Of a stretch of 64,000 bases of DNA, positions 46,929-56,640 are shown piece after piece (position 1 is the first letter of the stretch; every line of letters begins with the position of its first letter). The position numbers and the translations under genes were made by a program. Under the pieces are notes generated by a model. It did not search any database. It was not told the DNA's origin and saw only the letters and a list, made by a program, of their open reading frames with translations. Source of the stretch: Nitricoxidireducens sp046726235 (GTDB lineage Bacteria; Pseudomonadota; Gammaproteobacteria; Burkholderiales; Rhodocyclaceae); the NCBI GenBank assembly GCA_046726235.1, contig JBKPAD010000010.1:698512-762511 (forward strand), in the 5' to 3' direction.

Positions 46929-48947
46929 ATGCGCCTCTCAACTTCAATCGTCGCTGCCGTCATTTGCGGCCTGATCACAGTCGCCCTTCCTGCGACCGCG
47001 GCGGCTGACGAGCCCGTTCCCGACATCGGACTCGAGGAACTGGTCAATGCCGAGGTGGTCAGCGCCTCCCGCCGTACCCAAAGCCTGCAACGCGTCGCCG
47101 CAGCCGTCTTCGTCATCACGCGGGAAGACATCGTCCGCTCCGGCGCCCGCAGCCTTGCCGACGTGCTGGCGATGGCGCCGGGGATCGAAGTGGCGCGCAT
47201 CGGCAACAACCGCTGGGCGGTTTCCGCGCGCGGCGGCAACGGCCGCTTCGCCAACCAGCTGCAGGTGCTGAAGGACGGCCGCAGCATCTATTCGCCGCTG
47301 TTCTCCGGCGTGTTCTGGGAGGCCGAGGACACGGTCCTCGAGGATATCGAGCGCATCGAGGTCATCCGCGGGCCGAACGCGGCGATGTGGGGTTCCAACG
47401 CCGTCAACGGCGCCATCAACATCATCACGCGCAAGGCGCGCGACACGCAGGGCGGGCTGGTCGCCGCCGTCGCCGGCAGCGAGGATAGGTACAACGTCAG
47501 CGCGCGCTACGGCTCGCCGCTCGGCGATTCCGGCCACCTGCGCGTGTACGGAAAATCCCTGGACCGCCGCGCCGGCTACAAGCCCGACGGCAGCCGCGCA
47601 ACCGACTGGGGCGAGGCAGGCATGGCCGGCTTCCGCGCCGACTGGCTGTTGTCCTCGGGCAACCGGCTTTCGCTCAACGGCGAGGCCTTCCGCGACCGCA
47701 ACGCGGACACCTACAACTTCGCCGACCCGACGAAGCCCAACAACATCGGCGTCGTCAACTCGGTGATGACCTTGTCCGGCAGCCACCTTCATGGCCGCTA
47801 CGAATCGCTGGCCGACGACGGCTCCGAACTCGTGTTTCAGTCCTACTTCACGCAGCGCACGCTCGACGCGCAGCACGTGCTGCGCGAGGAGCGCGACACC
47901 TTCGATCTCGACGTCCAATACCGTCTCGCGCCCCGCGGCGACCACGACCTCATGATCGGCGCCAATTACCGGCTGTCGACCGACACCACGACGAGCCCGC
48001 CGGGCTCCTACGTGACCTTCGCCAGCCGGAGCCGCGATTTCCGCCTCGGAAGCATTTTCGTGAACGACGAGATTTCGCTGGTTCCGGACCGCTTCAGCAT
48101 CACGCTCGGCGCGCGGCTCGAGAACAACAACTACTCGGGCACCGACCTCCAGCCGACGGCCCGCTTCCTCTGGACGCCGACCGTGCAGCAAACCTTCTGG
48201 GGCGCCGTCTCGCGCGCCACGCGCACGCCCTCGCGTGCCGAGGGCTCCGCCTCGATGCCCCTGAACGTCGATGCGAGCACGGGTATGCCGGTGCTGGCGG
48301 AGTTCCGCAACACGCGCGAGGCGAGCCAGGACTCGGAGAAGATGGATGCCCTCGAACTCGGTTATCGCGAGCGCTACAGCTCGGCGCTGTCGCTGGATGC
48401 CACCGCGTTCGCGCACCGCTATCGCGACAGCCTGACGAGCACCATGCTCGATCGCGACTTGAGCCATGCCCCCGCATACGTCATCCAGCCATCGAAGAAC
48501 GTCAATGGCGGGCGCGCGCGCCTCAACGGCATGGAACTGGCCGCCGTGATGCAGATGACCGCGAACTGGCGCCTGCAGCCGTCGTACACGTGGATGATGG
48601 TGCGCGCCTTCGGCATCGGCAACGCCCAGTCGGACGCCAGCGCCCGCAAGACCGAGAAGAAGCTTCCGCGCCAGCAACTCTCCGTGCGCTCGCAGCACAA
48701 TCTGGGCAGCGGCGATCACCTCGATTTCTGGTTCAAGTACAAGACGCGCAACGAAGACCTCGGCATTCCGGCGCGCGGCAACCTCGACGTCCGCTACGCC
48801 TGGAAGGCGCGCCGCGATCTCGAGATCTCGCTGATCGCGCAGAACCTGCTGCATCGCCGCACGCTCGAGTTCCTCCCGGACAGCCTGCCGTCGGCGACGG
48901 TCGAGACAGGGCGCAGCGCCCATCTGCGCGCCGAATACCGGTTCTAG
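46929..48947 (+). CDS. TonB-dependent receptor, copy 1
   Basis: Outer-membrane ligand-gated channel (672 residues). Signal peptide at 1-27; a plug domain at about 45-175 with SLADVLAMAPGIEVARIG, VLKDGRSIYSP and the VIRGPNAAMWGSNAVNGAINIITRKA plug motif; a 22-strand-type beta-barrel ending in Phe (AEYRF). The short mature N-terminus (PDIGLEELVNAEVVSASRR) is the version often found with YfiR/DUF4154 partners. No ligand can be assigned; there is no siderophore or cobalamin gene nearby. First gene of the TonB-TonB-YfiR-kinase cluster. Confidence 0.92.
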   Translation: MRLSTSIVAAVICGLITVALPATAAADEPVPDIGLEELVNAEVVSASRRTQSLQRVAAAVFVITREDIVRSGARSLADVLAMAPGIEVARIGNNRWAVSARGGNGRFANQLQVLKDGRSIYSPLFSGVFWEAEDTVLEDIERIEVIRGPNAAMWGSNAVNGAINIITRKARDTQGGLVAAVAGSEDRYNVSARYGSPLGDSGHLRVYGKSLDRRAGYKPDGSRATDWGEAGMAGFRADWLLSSGNRLSLNGEAFRDRNADTYNFADPTKPNNIGVVNSVMTLSGSHLHGRYESLADDGSELVFQSYFTQRTLDAQHVLREERDTFDLDVQYRLAPRGDHDLMIGANYRLSTDTTTSPPGSYVTFASRSRDFRLGSIFVNDEISLVPDRFSITLGARLENNNYSGTDLQPTARFLWTPTVQQTFWGAVSRATRTPSRAEGSASMPLNVDASTGMPVLAEFRNTREASQDSEKMDALELGYRERYSSALSLDATAFAHRYRDSLTSTMLDRDLSHAPAYVIQPSKNVNGGRARLNGMELAAVMQMTANWRLQPSYTWMMVRAFGIGNAQSDASARKTEKKLPRQQLSVRSQHNLGSGDHLDFWFKYKTRNEDLGIPARGNLDVRYAWKARRDLEISLIAQNLLHRRTLEFLPDSLPSATVETGRSAHLRAEYRF

Positions 48948-48956
48948 GGACCGCCA

Positions 48957-51014
48957 GTGCACAAGCCTCGACGCTGTCCCTCGACAACCCTCCGGATGGC
49001 CGCTTTCTGTGCGGCGCTCGCCGCGGCGACGACCGTGCTCGCCCAGCGCGTCGATGAGGTACCCGATATCGGCCTCGATGAACTCGTGAACGCCGAAGTC
49101 GTCACGGCTTCGCGCCGGGCGCAGAGCCTCCATCAGGTTGCCGCCGCGGTGTTCGTCATCACCCGCGAGGACATCGCCCGCTCGGGCGCGCGCAGCCTTG
49201 CCGATGCGCTGGCGATGGCCCCCGGCATGGAAGTCGCCCGCATCGGCAACAATCGCTGGGCGGTTTCGGCGCGCGGCTACAACGGCCGCTTCGCCAACAA
49301 GCTGCAAGTCCTCCGGGATGGCCGCAGCCTCTATTCGCCGCCCTTCGCCAGCGTCGCATGGGAGGCCGAAGACACCCTGCTCGAGGACATCGAACGAATC
49401 GAGGTCATCCGCGGCCCGAACGCGGCCGTCTGGGGCGCAAACGCCGTCAATGGCACCATCAACATCATCACGCGCAAGGCGCGCGACACGCAGGGCGGCC
49501 TCGTCGCCGTCACCGCCGGCAGCGCAGACCGTCACCAGCTCTCCGCCCGCTACGGCACGATGCTCGGCGACACCGGCCACCTGCGCCTCTACGGCAAGAG
49601 CGTCGATCGCCGCGCCGGCTTCAGGCCCGACGGCAGCCGCGCGCACGACTGGGGCGAAACCGGCATGGCCGGCTTCCGCGCCGACTGGCTGCTGGCGGCG
49701 GGCAACCGCCTCTCGTTCAACGGCGAAATCTACCGGGATCGCAACGCCGACATCTACGACGTGCCCGCGCCGCTGTCGCCGAATTACGTCGATCCGGTCG
49801 CCTCCACGACGAAACTCTCCGGCGGACACCTGCAGGGCCGCTATGAATCGCTGCACGACGACGGTTCCGAGATCGTCCTCCAGTCCTATTTCACCCGCCG
49901 CCTGCACGACGACGAGCGCGTGATGCGCGAGGAGCGCGAGACGCTGGACGTCGACATCCAGTATCGCTTCGCGCCGCGCGGCGATCACGACCTGATGCTT
50001 GGCGCCAACTATCGCAAGACGACGGACGTCATCGATACCCCGGCCGGCTCCTTTCTCAGCTTCGCCAGGCGCAGCCGCAGCTCGCGCCTCGGCGGCATAT
50101 TCCTCAACGACGAAATCACCCTGGTGCCGGATCGCTTCCGCGTCACGATCGGCGCCCGCCTCGAACACAACACCGCCTCGGGCTCCGACCTGCAACCGAC
50201 GCTGCGCTTCCTGTGGACGCCGAACGCGCAACAGGCGGTCTGGGGCGCCGTTTCGCGCGCCGCACGCACACCCTCGCGCGCCGAACTCGACATCTCGATG
50301 CCCTTGAGCGTCAACCCGCCGACGCCGGCGACCGGCGGCCTGCCCGTGTTTCTGACGATGAACTCGAACACTTCGGACACCCAGAAGTCGGAAACCCTCA
50401 ATGCCGTCGAGCTCGGCTACCGCCAGCGCTTCAGTCCCGACCTGTCGGTCGACGCGGCGTTCTTCGCCCACCACGACCACGACACGCTGTCGGTCCTGCC
50501 CGGCACGGCGACGCCGCAGGCCGGCTACCTGCTGCTGCCGCTGACCAACGTCAAAGGCGGCCGCGCGCGCCTGCACGGCATCGAGTTGAGCGCCTTCGTC
50601 CAGGCCGACCGGCGCTGGCGCCTCAAGCCGGCCTTCACCTGGCTGCACGGCACGGCGCGGGGGCTCGGCGACCACTACTCCGAGGGAATGGCGCGAAGCG
50701 ACATGAACAAGATGCCGCGCCGCCAGTTCTCGCTGCGTTCGCAGCACGACCTCGAGGCCGGCGGCCAGCTCGACTTCTGGCTCAAGCACAAGAGCCGCAC
50801 CCGCTTCGAGGCCACGCAGGTTCCGCTCGACATTGCGGCCTACACCGATCTCGACATCCGCTACGCCTGGCACCCAAGCCGTGATACGCAGGTTTCGCTG
50901 GTCGGGCAGAACCTCCTGCATCGCCGCCGGATCGAGTTCGTGGCCGACCAGCTGCCCTCGACCCGGGTTGAAATCGGACGCAGCGTCCATGTACGCGCCG
51001 AGTATCGCTTCTGA
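48957..51014 (+). CDS. TonB-dependent receptor, copy 2
   Basis: Outer-membrane receptor of 685 residues, a tandem paralogue of the preceding gene and only 9 bp away. The plug is nearly identical (ASRRAQSL, SLADALAMAPGMEVARIGNNRWAVSARG, VIRGPNAAVWGANAVNGTIN), while the extracellular-loop parts of the barrel differ more, which suggests a different ligand. It starts with GTG at 48957 (a later ATG at 48996 is possible), has a signal peptide to about residue 29 and ends AEYRF. The YfiR gene follows after 4 bp. Confidence 0.92.
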   Translation: MHKPRRCPSTTLRMAAFCAALAAATTVLAQRVDEVPDIGLDELVNAEVVTASRRAQSLHQVAAAVFVITREDIARSGARSLADALAMAPGMEVARIGNNRWAVSARGYNGRFANKLQVLRDGRSLYSPPFASVAWEAEDTLLEDIERIEVIRGPNAAVWGANAVNGTINIITRKARDTQGGLVAVTAGSADRHQLSARYGTMLGDTGHLRLYGKSVDRRAGFRPDGSRAHDWGETGMAGFRADWLLAAGNRLSFNGEIYRDRNADIYDVPAPLSPNYVDPVASTTKLSGGHLQGRYESLHDDGSEIVLQSYFTRRLHDDERVMREERETLDVDIQYRFAPRGDHDLMLGANYRKTTDVIDTPAGSFLSFARRSRSSRLGGIFLNDEITLVPDRFRVTIGARLEHNTASGSDLQPTLRFLWTPNAQQAVWGAVSRAARTPSRAELDISMPLSVNPPTPATGGLPVFLTMNSNTSDTQKSETLNAVELGYRQRFSPDLSVDAAFFAHHDHDTLSVLPGTATPQAGYLLLPLTNVKGGRARLHGIELSAFVQADRRWRLKPAFTWLHGTARGLGDHYSEGMARSDMNKMPRRQFSLRSQHDLEAGGQLDFWLKHKSRTRFEATQVPLDIAAYTDLDIRYAWHPSRDTQVSLVGQNLLHRRRIEFVADQLPSTRVEIGRSVHVRAEYRF

Positions 51015-51018
51015 CGCC

Positions 51019-51582
51019 ATGAACGCACGACAACATTTCCTCCGTCACACGTTCGCCGCCCTGCTTGCCGGGCTGCTGCTGTCGCCGCTCGCCACGGGCC
51101 AGACCAGCGGCCTCAGCGACCAGCAGCTCCGGAACGCCTACGTGCTTAACTTCATCCGCTACGTTGACTGGCCCGACCGGGCATTCGCGGGCAACGACGC
51201 CGGCATCGTCCTGTGCACGTCCGGCGGCGATGCCGGCGCATCGCCACTGGCCGGCATCGGCGGCAAGCAGGTCCGCGGCCGCACCATCACCCTGCGCAGC
51301 ATCACTGGTGCCGAGGAGGCGCGCGGCTGCAACGTGCTGTTCGTGCGCGAGCCCGAGGCCCGCCGCTTCGTCGGCACGCTGCGCGCCCTGCAGCATCTGC
51401 CGGTGCTGACGATCAGCGAGGCCGACGCCTTCATCGACGCCGGCGGCATGATCGGCCTCGTCCACCTCGACGACCGGCTCCAGTTCGAAATCAACCTCAC
51501 CGCCATCCAGCAGGCGCAGCTGAAGGCCAACCTGCAGTTGCTGCGACTGGCACGCAACGTCATCGAAGCGCGTCCGCGCTGA
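51019..51582 (+). CDS. YfiR (DUF4154) family periplasmic regulator
   Basis: 187-residue secreted protein; signal peptide at 1-27 (cut after ATG-QT region). The YfiR family core is visible from SDQQLRNAYVLNFIRYVDWP to the C-terminal GMIGLVHLDDRLQFEINLTA. Cys66 and Cys104 could form the first of the two disulfides known in Pseudomonas YfiR; the second pair is missing. In Pseudomonas YfiR represses the diguanylate cyclase YfiN from the periplasm. Here the neighbour 11 bp downstream is a hybrid histidine kinase with the same kind of sensor domain, so it probably controls that kinase. Confidence 0.88.
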   Translation: MNARQHFLRHTFAALLAGLLLSPLATGQTSGLSDQQLRNAYVLNFIRYVDWPDRAFAGNDAGIVLCTSGGDAGASPLAGIGGKQVRGRTITLRSITGAEEARGCNVLFVREPEARRFVGTLRALQHLPVLTISEADAFIDAGGMIGLVHLDDRLQFEINLTAIQQAQLKANLQLLRLARNVIEARPR

Positions 51583-51593
51583 ACAGGCACATC

Positions 51594-53927
51594 ATGAGCA
51601 CCGATACCGCCCTCCCCAAACGCACGCTGCGCGCCCAATTGCGGACGCTCGTCGCCGCCACCGCCGGCTTCTGCCTGGCCCTGACCCTGATCTACTTCGT
51701 CGGCACCAGCGTCGTGCGCGAGCAGCATGCGCTGCTGCACCAGCTCGACATCGTCACCGAGATCATCGTCGACAACAGCTCTGCCGCCATCCGTTTCGAC
51801 GACGCCCGCGCTGCCGCCGGCACGCTGTCCGCGCTCGGCAACAGCAACGACGTGCACGCTGCCTGGATCGAGCTCCAGGACGGCAGCACGATGGCCCGCC
51901 ACCCGGCCGCGGCTAACCCGGCCGAGCTGGCCGACGTCCCGCTCGCCGGCGGCCGGCTGCCGATGTTCCTGGGGCAACGACTGATGCGCGTCGACAAGCC
52001 GATCGTCCACGAGGAAGAGCGCCTCGGCACGCTGTCGGTGATCGTCGACCTGGAAGGGATGTGGCAGCACATCGTCACCAGCGTAGTGCTCGGCGTCGCC
52101 ATGACGATCGGCGTCTTCATCGCCGCCCTCTGGTTTGCCGAGCGGCTGCAGCGGCGCATCAGCCAGCCGATCCTGGAACTCGCGGACACCAGCCGCCGCG
52201 TCGCCGCAGAGGGACGCTACGACCTGCGCGCGCACGGCAGCCAGCCTCTGGCCGAAACGGCCGCCCTGCTCGCCGGCTTCAACCGCATGCTCGAGGAAAT
52301 CGCCGCACGCGACGCGGAGCTGAAGCAGCATCGCGCCGCGCTCGAGGACGAGGTGGCCGCGCGCACCTCGGAGCTGCGCGTGGCGATGGAGCAGGCGCAG
52401 GCGGCGAACCGTGCCAAGTCGCAGTTCCTCGCCAACATGAGCCATGAGCTGCGCACGCCGATGAACGGCATCATCGGCATGACGGAACTGCTGCTCGACA
52501 CGTCGTTGAATCCCGAGCAGCAGCACTTCGGCGCGGCGGTGCTCAAGTCGGCCGAATCGCTGCTGCACCTGCTGAACGAGATCCTCGACTTCTCCAAGAT
52601 CGAGGCCGGCAAGGTGGTGCTGGAGGCGACGGCCTTCTCGATCGGGCCGCTGATCGAGGAAGTGGCGCTCGCCCAGGGCAACGTCGCCCAGGCGAAGGGC
52701 GTCGAAATCGCCAGCCATATCGCCGACGGCATGCCGCGGACGCTGATCGGCGATCCGCACCGCATCCGCCAGATGATCGGCAACCTCGTCAGCAACGCCG
52801 TGAAGTTCACCGAACGCGGCGAAGTGACGGTGTACGCGACCAATCGCAGCGAGGACATGCCGGCGCACGAAACGCTGGCGCCGAACGAATATGCCGTCCT
52901 CGTCACCGATACCGGTCCGGGGGTTCCCGCAGGCATCCGCGACCAGCTGTTCTCCGCCTTCACGCAGGCCGACGCATCGACGACGCGACGCTACGGCGGC
53001 ACCGGCCTCGGGCTCGCCATCACGCGCCAGCTGGCCGAACTGATGGGCGGCCGCACCGGCCTCGCGAGCGAGGAAGGACGCGGCGCGACCTTCTGGATCG
53101 TCCTGCCCGGGAAACTCGGCGGCAACTCCGTCCGCCACGTCGCGACGACCGACCAGCTCGCCGACAAGTCGGTGCTGATCGTGCACCCGGTGTCGCTGGC
53201 GCGGCGGCACATCGCTGCCGGCCTCGCGGACTTCGGCTGCCGCGCCGAAGGCGCCGCGACGCTGCCGCCGGGACACGAGCGCTTCGACCTGCTGTTCGTC
53301 GACGACGCCGAGTGGTCGCGCCTCGGCCCGCGGCGGCCGACGCAACTGCGCGTGCGGCTGGTCCCGTTGTCGGCGACCACCTCCGACCCGGCGCTGCGCG
53401 GCGCCGACGGACTCCTGCGCAAGCCCGTGCAGAGCAAGGAACTCCATGCCCTGGTCGCATCGCTGCTCGACAGAAACTCGGACGCCGAAGCGCTCAGCCC
53501 GCCGGCTGCTCCCGGCGGCCATCGCTTGCGCGCGCTCGTGGTCGAGGACAACGAGGTCAATCGCATGCTGCTCGAGGCGATGCTGCGCCACTCCGGCTGC
53601 CAGGTCGCGTCCGCCCGCGACGGCGCCGAAGGCATCGCCGCCGTGCGCAACGAAGGCCCGTTCGACATCGTGTTCATGGACTGCCACATGCCCGTGCTCG
53701 ACGGCTACGAAGCGACGCGCGCAATCCGCACCTGGGAGGGCGCGCACCCCGAGCAGCGGCCGCTGCCGATCGTGGCCGTCACGGCAAGCGCCATGGCCGG
53801 GGACCGCGAGCTCTGCATCGGCGCCGGCATGACCGACTACCTGACGAAGCCCGTCAAGCGCGTGCAGATCGAGGCCATGCTGCACACCTACGTGCCGCAG
53901 GCGTTCGCCGACGATTCCGGCGCATGA
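51594..53927 (+). CDS. Hybrid histidine kinase with CHASE8-like sensor, HAMP and two receiver modules
   Basis: 777-residue inner-membrane sensor. TM1 at about 19-38; a periplasmic region at 40-160 with IVDNSSAAIRFDDARAAAGTL, the signature of CHASE8 domains found in YfiN; TM2 at 161-181; HAMP at about 182-235; coiled coil to 270; HisKA with His284 (NMSHELRTPMNGIIGMTELL); HATPase with N box (NLVSNAVKFT), DTGPGVP and GTGLGL. A degenerate receiver (about 524-625) lacks the first acidic pair, and an intact receiver has Asp696 (FMDCHMPVLDG) and the TKP lysine. No Hpt or output gene is adjacent. Presumably controlled by the YfiR protein encoded 11 bp upstream. Confidence 0.93.
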   Translation: MSTDTALPKRTLRAQLRTLVAATAGFCLALTLIYFVGTSVVREQHALLHQLDIVTEIIVDNSSAAIRFDDARAAAGTLSALGNSNDVHAAWIELQDGSTMARHPAAANPAELADVPLAGGRLPMFLGQRLMRVDKPIVHEEERLGTLSVIVDLEGMWQHIVTSVVLGVAMTIGVFIAALWFAERLQRRISQPILELADTSRRVAAEGRYDLRAHGSQPLAETAALLAGFNRMLEEIAARDAELKQHRAALEDEVAARTSELRVAMEQAQAANRAKSQFLANMSHELRTPMNGIIGMTELLLDTSLNPEQQHFGAAVLKSAESLLHLLNEILDFSKIEAGKVVLEATAFSIGPLIEEVALAQGNVAQAKGVEIASHIADGMPRTLIGDPHRIRQMIGNLVSNAVKFTERGEVTVYATNRSEDMPAHETLAPNEYAVLVTDTGPGVPAGIRDQLFSAFTQADASTTRRYGGTGLGLAITRQLAELMGGRTGLASEEGRGATFWIVLPGKLGGNSVRHVATTDQLADKSVLIVHPVSLARRHIAAGLADFGCRAEGAATLPPGHERFDLLFVDDAEWSRLGPRRPTQLRVRLVPLSATTSDPALRGADGLLRKPVQSKELHALVASLLDRNSDAEALSPPAAPGGHRLRALVVEDNEVNRMLLEAMLRHSGCQVASARDGAEGIAAVRNEGPFDIVFMDCHMPVLDGYEATRAIRTWEGAHPEQRPLPIVAVTASAMAGDRELCIGAGMTDYLTKPVKRVQIEAMLHTYVPQAFADDSGA

Positions 53928-53949
53928 GCCGGAGGTAGCTGCCGGACGC

Positions 53950-53955
53950 TAGAAT
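53950..53955 (+). promoter_or_regulatory. Candidate -10 box of mutS
   Basis: TAGAAT, 60 bases before the mutS start and just after the kinase gene; the -35 is weak. Confidence 0.3.
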
Positions 53956-54014
53956 GCGCGCTCGCCGCCGGGCGACACGCCCGGACACGCAACAAGGGAC
54001 GAAGCGCGCATCCG

Positions 54015-56609
54015 ATGGGTAAGGAAAAGACCGAGCAGCCGGGCGCTGACAAGGGGCTCGACGGCCACACGCCCGTCATGCAGCAATACCTGCGGCTGAA
54101 GGCGCAGCATGCCGACAAGCTGCTGTTCTATCGCATGGGCGACTTCTACGAGCTGTTCTTCGACGACGCCGAGAAGGCGGCGCGGCTGCTCGACATCACG
54201 CTGACGGCGCGCGGCCAGTCTGCCGGCCGGCCGATCCCGATGGCCGGCGTGCCCTTCCACGCCGCCGAGCAGTACCTCGCCAAGCTGGTCCGGCTCGGCG
54301 AATCCGTCGCCATCTGCGAGCAGATCGGCGATCCCGCGACGTCCAAAGGCCCGGTCGAGCGCGCCGTCGCGCGCGTCGTCACACCCGGCACGCTGACCGA
54401 TGCCAGCCTGCTCGACGAGAAGACCGACAGCCTGCTCGCCGCGCTCGCCGTCGAGCGCGAACGCGTCGGGCTGGCCTGGCTCAACCTCGCCAGCGGCGCC
54501 TTCCGCCTCACCGAAGTGCCGCTGTCCAGCCTGCCGGCGCACCTCGAACGGCTGCGGCCCGCGGAGTTGCTGATGCCAGACGGGCTGACGCGCGAGCTCG
54601 CGGTCGACGGCATCCGCAAGCGCCTGGCCGACTGGCATTTCGACGCCGAGGCCGCGACGCGCGAGCTGTCGGCTCACTTCGGCACGCGCGACCTCGCCGG
54701 CTTCGCCGTCGACGGCATGCCGCTCGCAGTCGCCGCCGCCGGCGCGCTGTTCGGCTATGCGCGCGCGACGCAGATGCAGGCCCTGCCGCATGTCACCAGC
54801 CTCGTCGCCGAACCCGAAGGCGCGTGGCTGCGCCTCGACGCCGCGACGCGGCGCAACCTCGAGATCAGCGAAACGCTGCGCGGCCAGCCGTCGCCCACCC
54901 TGCTCTCGCTGCTCGACACATGCGTCACCGGCATGGGCGCGCGCTGGCTGCGCCACTGCCTGCATCATCCGCTCGCCGACCGTGACGCGGCCGCGGCGCG
55001 CCACGGCGCCATCGCCGCGCTGATCGGCGAAGGCGACGGCGCCCTGCCGCACGTGCGTGCGGCGCTGAAGCCGATCGCCGACGTCGAACGCATCACCGCG
55101 CGCGTCGCCCTCTGCAATGCGCGGCCACGCGACCTTTCCAGCCTGCGCGACACGCTCGCCAGCCTGCCGCAGCTCGTCGCCGTGCTCGGCGACGCCGACG
55201 GCGGCCTGCTCGCCGGCATCGCCGCCGATCTCGCCGCACCGCCCGGCTGCCATGAACTGTTGGCCAAGGCCGTCGCGCCCGAGCCCTCCAGCCTGCTGCG
55301 CGAGGGCGGCGTCATGGCCGACGGCTGGTCGCCCGAACTTGACGAACTACGCGGCCTGCAGGCGAACTGCGGCGCCTTCCTCATCGACCTCGAAGCGCGC
55401 GAGCGCGAGCGCACCGGCATCGCGAGCCTCAAGGTCGAATACAACAAGGTGCATGGCTTCTACATCGAGGTCACGCACGCGCACGTCGAGAAGATTCCCG
55501 ACGACTATCGCCGCCGCCAGACGCTGAAGAACGCCGAGCGCTACATCACGCCGGAACTCAAAGCTTTCGAGGACAAGGCGCTGTCGGCCAACGACCGCGC
55601 GCTGGCGCTCGAGAAGCGCCTGTTCGAGGAGCTGCTGGCGACGCTGGCGCAGTGGATTCCCGACCTGCAGCGCATCGCCCGCGCGCTCGCCCTGCTCGAT
55701 GGATTGGCCGCGCTGGCCGAGGCCGCCGCGCGTTACGACTACGTCCGGCCCGAGTTCTGCGCCGAGCCGGCGATCGACATCGCCGGCGGCCGGCATCCGG
55801 TGGTCGAGCGGCAGGTCGACAGCTACATCGCCAACGACGCGCGTCTCGCCGCCTCACGCAAGCTGCTGCTGATCACCGGCCCGAACATGGGCGGCAAGTC
55901 CACCTACATGCGCCAGGTGGCGCTGATCGCGCTGCTCGCGCACTGCGGCAGCTTCGTGCCGGCGGAGAGTTGCCGTCTCGGCCCGCTCGACGCCATCTAC
56001 ACGCGCATCGGCGCCGCCGACGACCTCGCCTCTGGACGCTCGACCTTCATGGTCGAGATGACCGAGGCGGCGGCGATCCTGCACGGCGCCACCGAACGCA
56101 GCCTGGTGCTGATGGACGAGATCGGCCGCGGCACCTCGACCTTCGACGGCCTCGCGCTGGCCTTCGCCATCGCGCGCCACCTGATCGAGAAGAACCGCGC
56201 CTACACGCTGTTCGCCACGCACTACTTCGAGCTGACGCGGCTGTCGCAGGACTATCCGGAATGCGCCAACGTGCACCTCGACGCCGTCGAGCACGGGCAC
56301 CGCATCGTATTCATGCATGCGGTGGAGGAAGGGCCGGCGTCACAGAGCTACGGCATCCAGGTCGCGGCGCTGGCGGGGATACCCGGCAGCGTCGTGCGCG
56401 ACGCCAAGCGCCACCTGGCGCGGCTGGAGAATCGGGAGGCGACCGGCGGCGACGACGCGCAGCCCGATCTCTTCGCCGCCATGCCGCCGCCCGTCGAGGC
56501 GGCGCCGCATCCGGCGGTGGACGCGCTGCGCGACCTCGATCCGGATGCGCTCTCCCCGCGCGAAGCGCTCGAGCGCCTCTACCAGCTCAAGAAGCTTTCC
56601 GAGTCCTGA
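54015..56609 (+). CDS. mutS: DNA mismatch repair protein MutS
   Basis: Recognises mismatches and starts repair (864 residues, full length). Mismatch-binding Phe-x-Glu is in RMGDFYELFF near residue 42. Walker A is TGPNMGGKSTYMRQ, Walker B LVLMDEIGRGTSTFDG, and the dimer-interface His is in FATHYFELT. The C-terminus keeps the short tetramerisation tail ending in YQLKKLSES. MutL is not in the window. Confidence 0.97.
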   Translation: MGKEKTEQPGADKGLDGHTPVMQQYLRLKAQHADKLLFYRMGDFYELFFDDAEKAARLLDITLTARGQSAGRPIPMAGVPFHAAEQYLAKLVRLGESVAICEQIGDPATSKGPVERAVARVVTPGTLTDASLLDEKTDSLLAALAVERERVGLAWLNLASGAFRLTEVPLSSLPAHLERLRPAELLMPDGLTRELAVDGIRKRLADWHFDAEAATRELSAHFGTRDLAGFAVDGMPLAVAAAGALFGYARATQMQALPHVTSLVAEPEGAWLRLDAATRRNLEISETLRGQPSPTLLSLLDTCVTGMGARWLRHCLHHPLADRDAAAARHGAIAALIGEGDGALPHVRAALKPIADVERITARVALCNARPRDLSSLRDTLASLPQLVAVLGDADGGLLAGIAADLAAPPGCHELLAKAVAPEPSSLLREGGVMADGWSPELDELRGLQANCGAFLIDLEARERERTGIASLKVEYNKVHGFYIEVTHAHVEKIPDDYRRRQTLKNAERYITPELKAFEDKALSANDRALALEKRLFEELLATLAQWIPDLQRIARALALLDGLAALAEAAARYDYVRPEFCAEPAIDIAGGRHPVVERQVDSYIANDARLAASRKLLLITGPNMGGKSTYMRQVALIALLAHCGSFVPAESCRLGPLDAIYTRIGAADDLASGRSTFMVEMTEAAAILHGATERSLVLMDEIGRGTSTFDGLALAFAIARHLIEKNRAYTLFATHYFELTRLSQDYPECANVHLDAVEHGHRIVFMHAVEEGPASQSYGIQVAALAGIPGSVVRDAKRHLARLENREATGGDDAQPDLFAAMPPPVEAAPHPAVDALRDLDPDALSPREALERLYQLKKLSES

Positions 56610-56640
56610 GCGGCAGCCGGCGTCGAACCGCCGAACCCGC

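Noticed and set aside
46944..51020. Very long open frame (over 1,300 codons) on the minus strand
   Set aside because: It lies exactly opposite both TonB receptor genes, has Arg/Val/Glu-rich content typical of GC-rich antisense shadows, and no recognisable domain.
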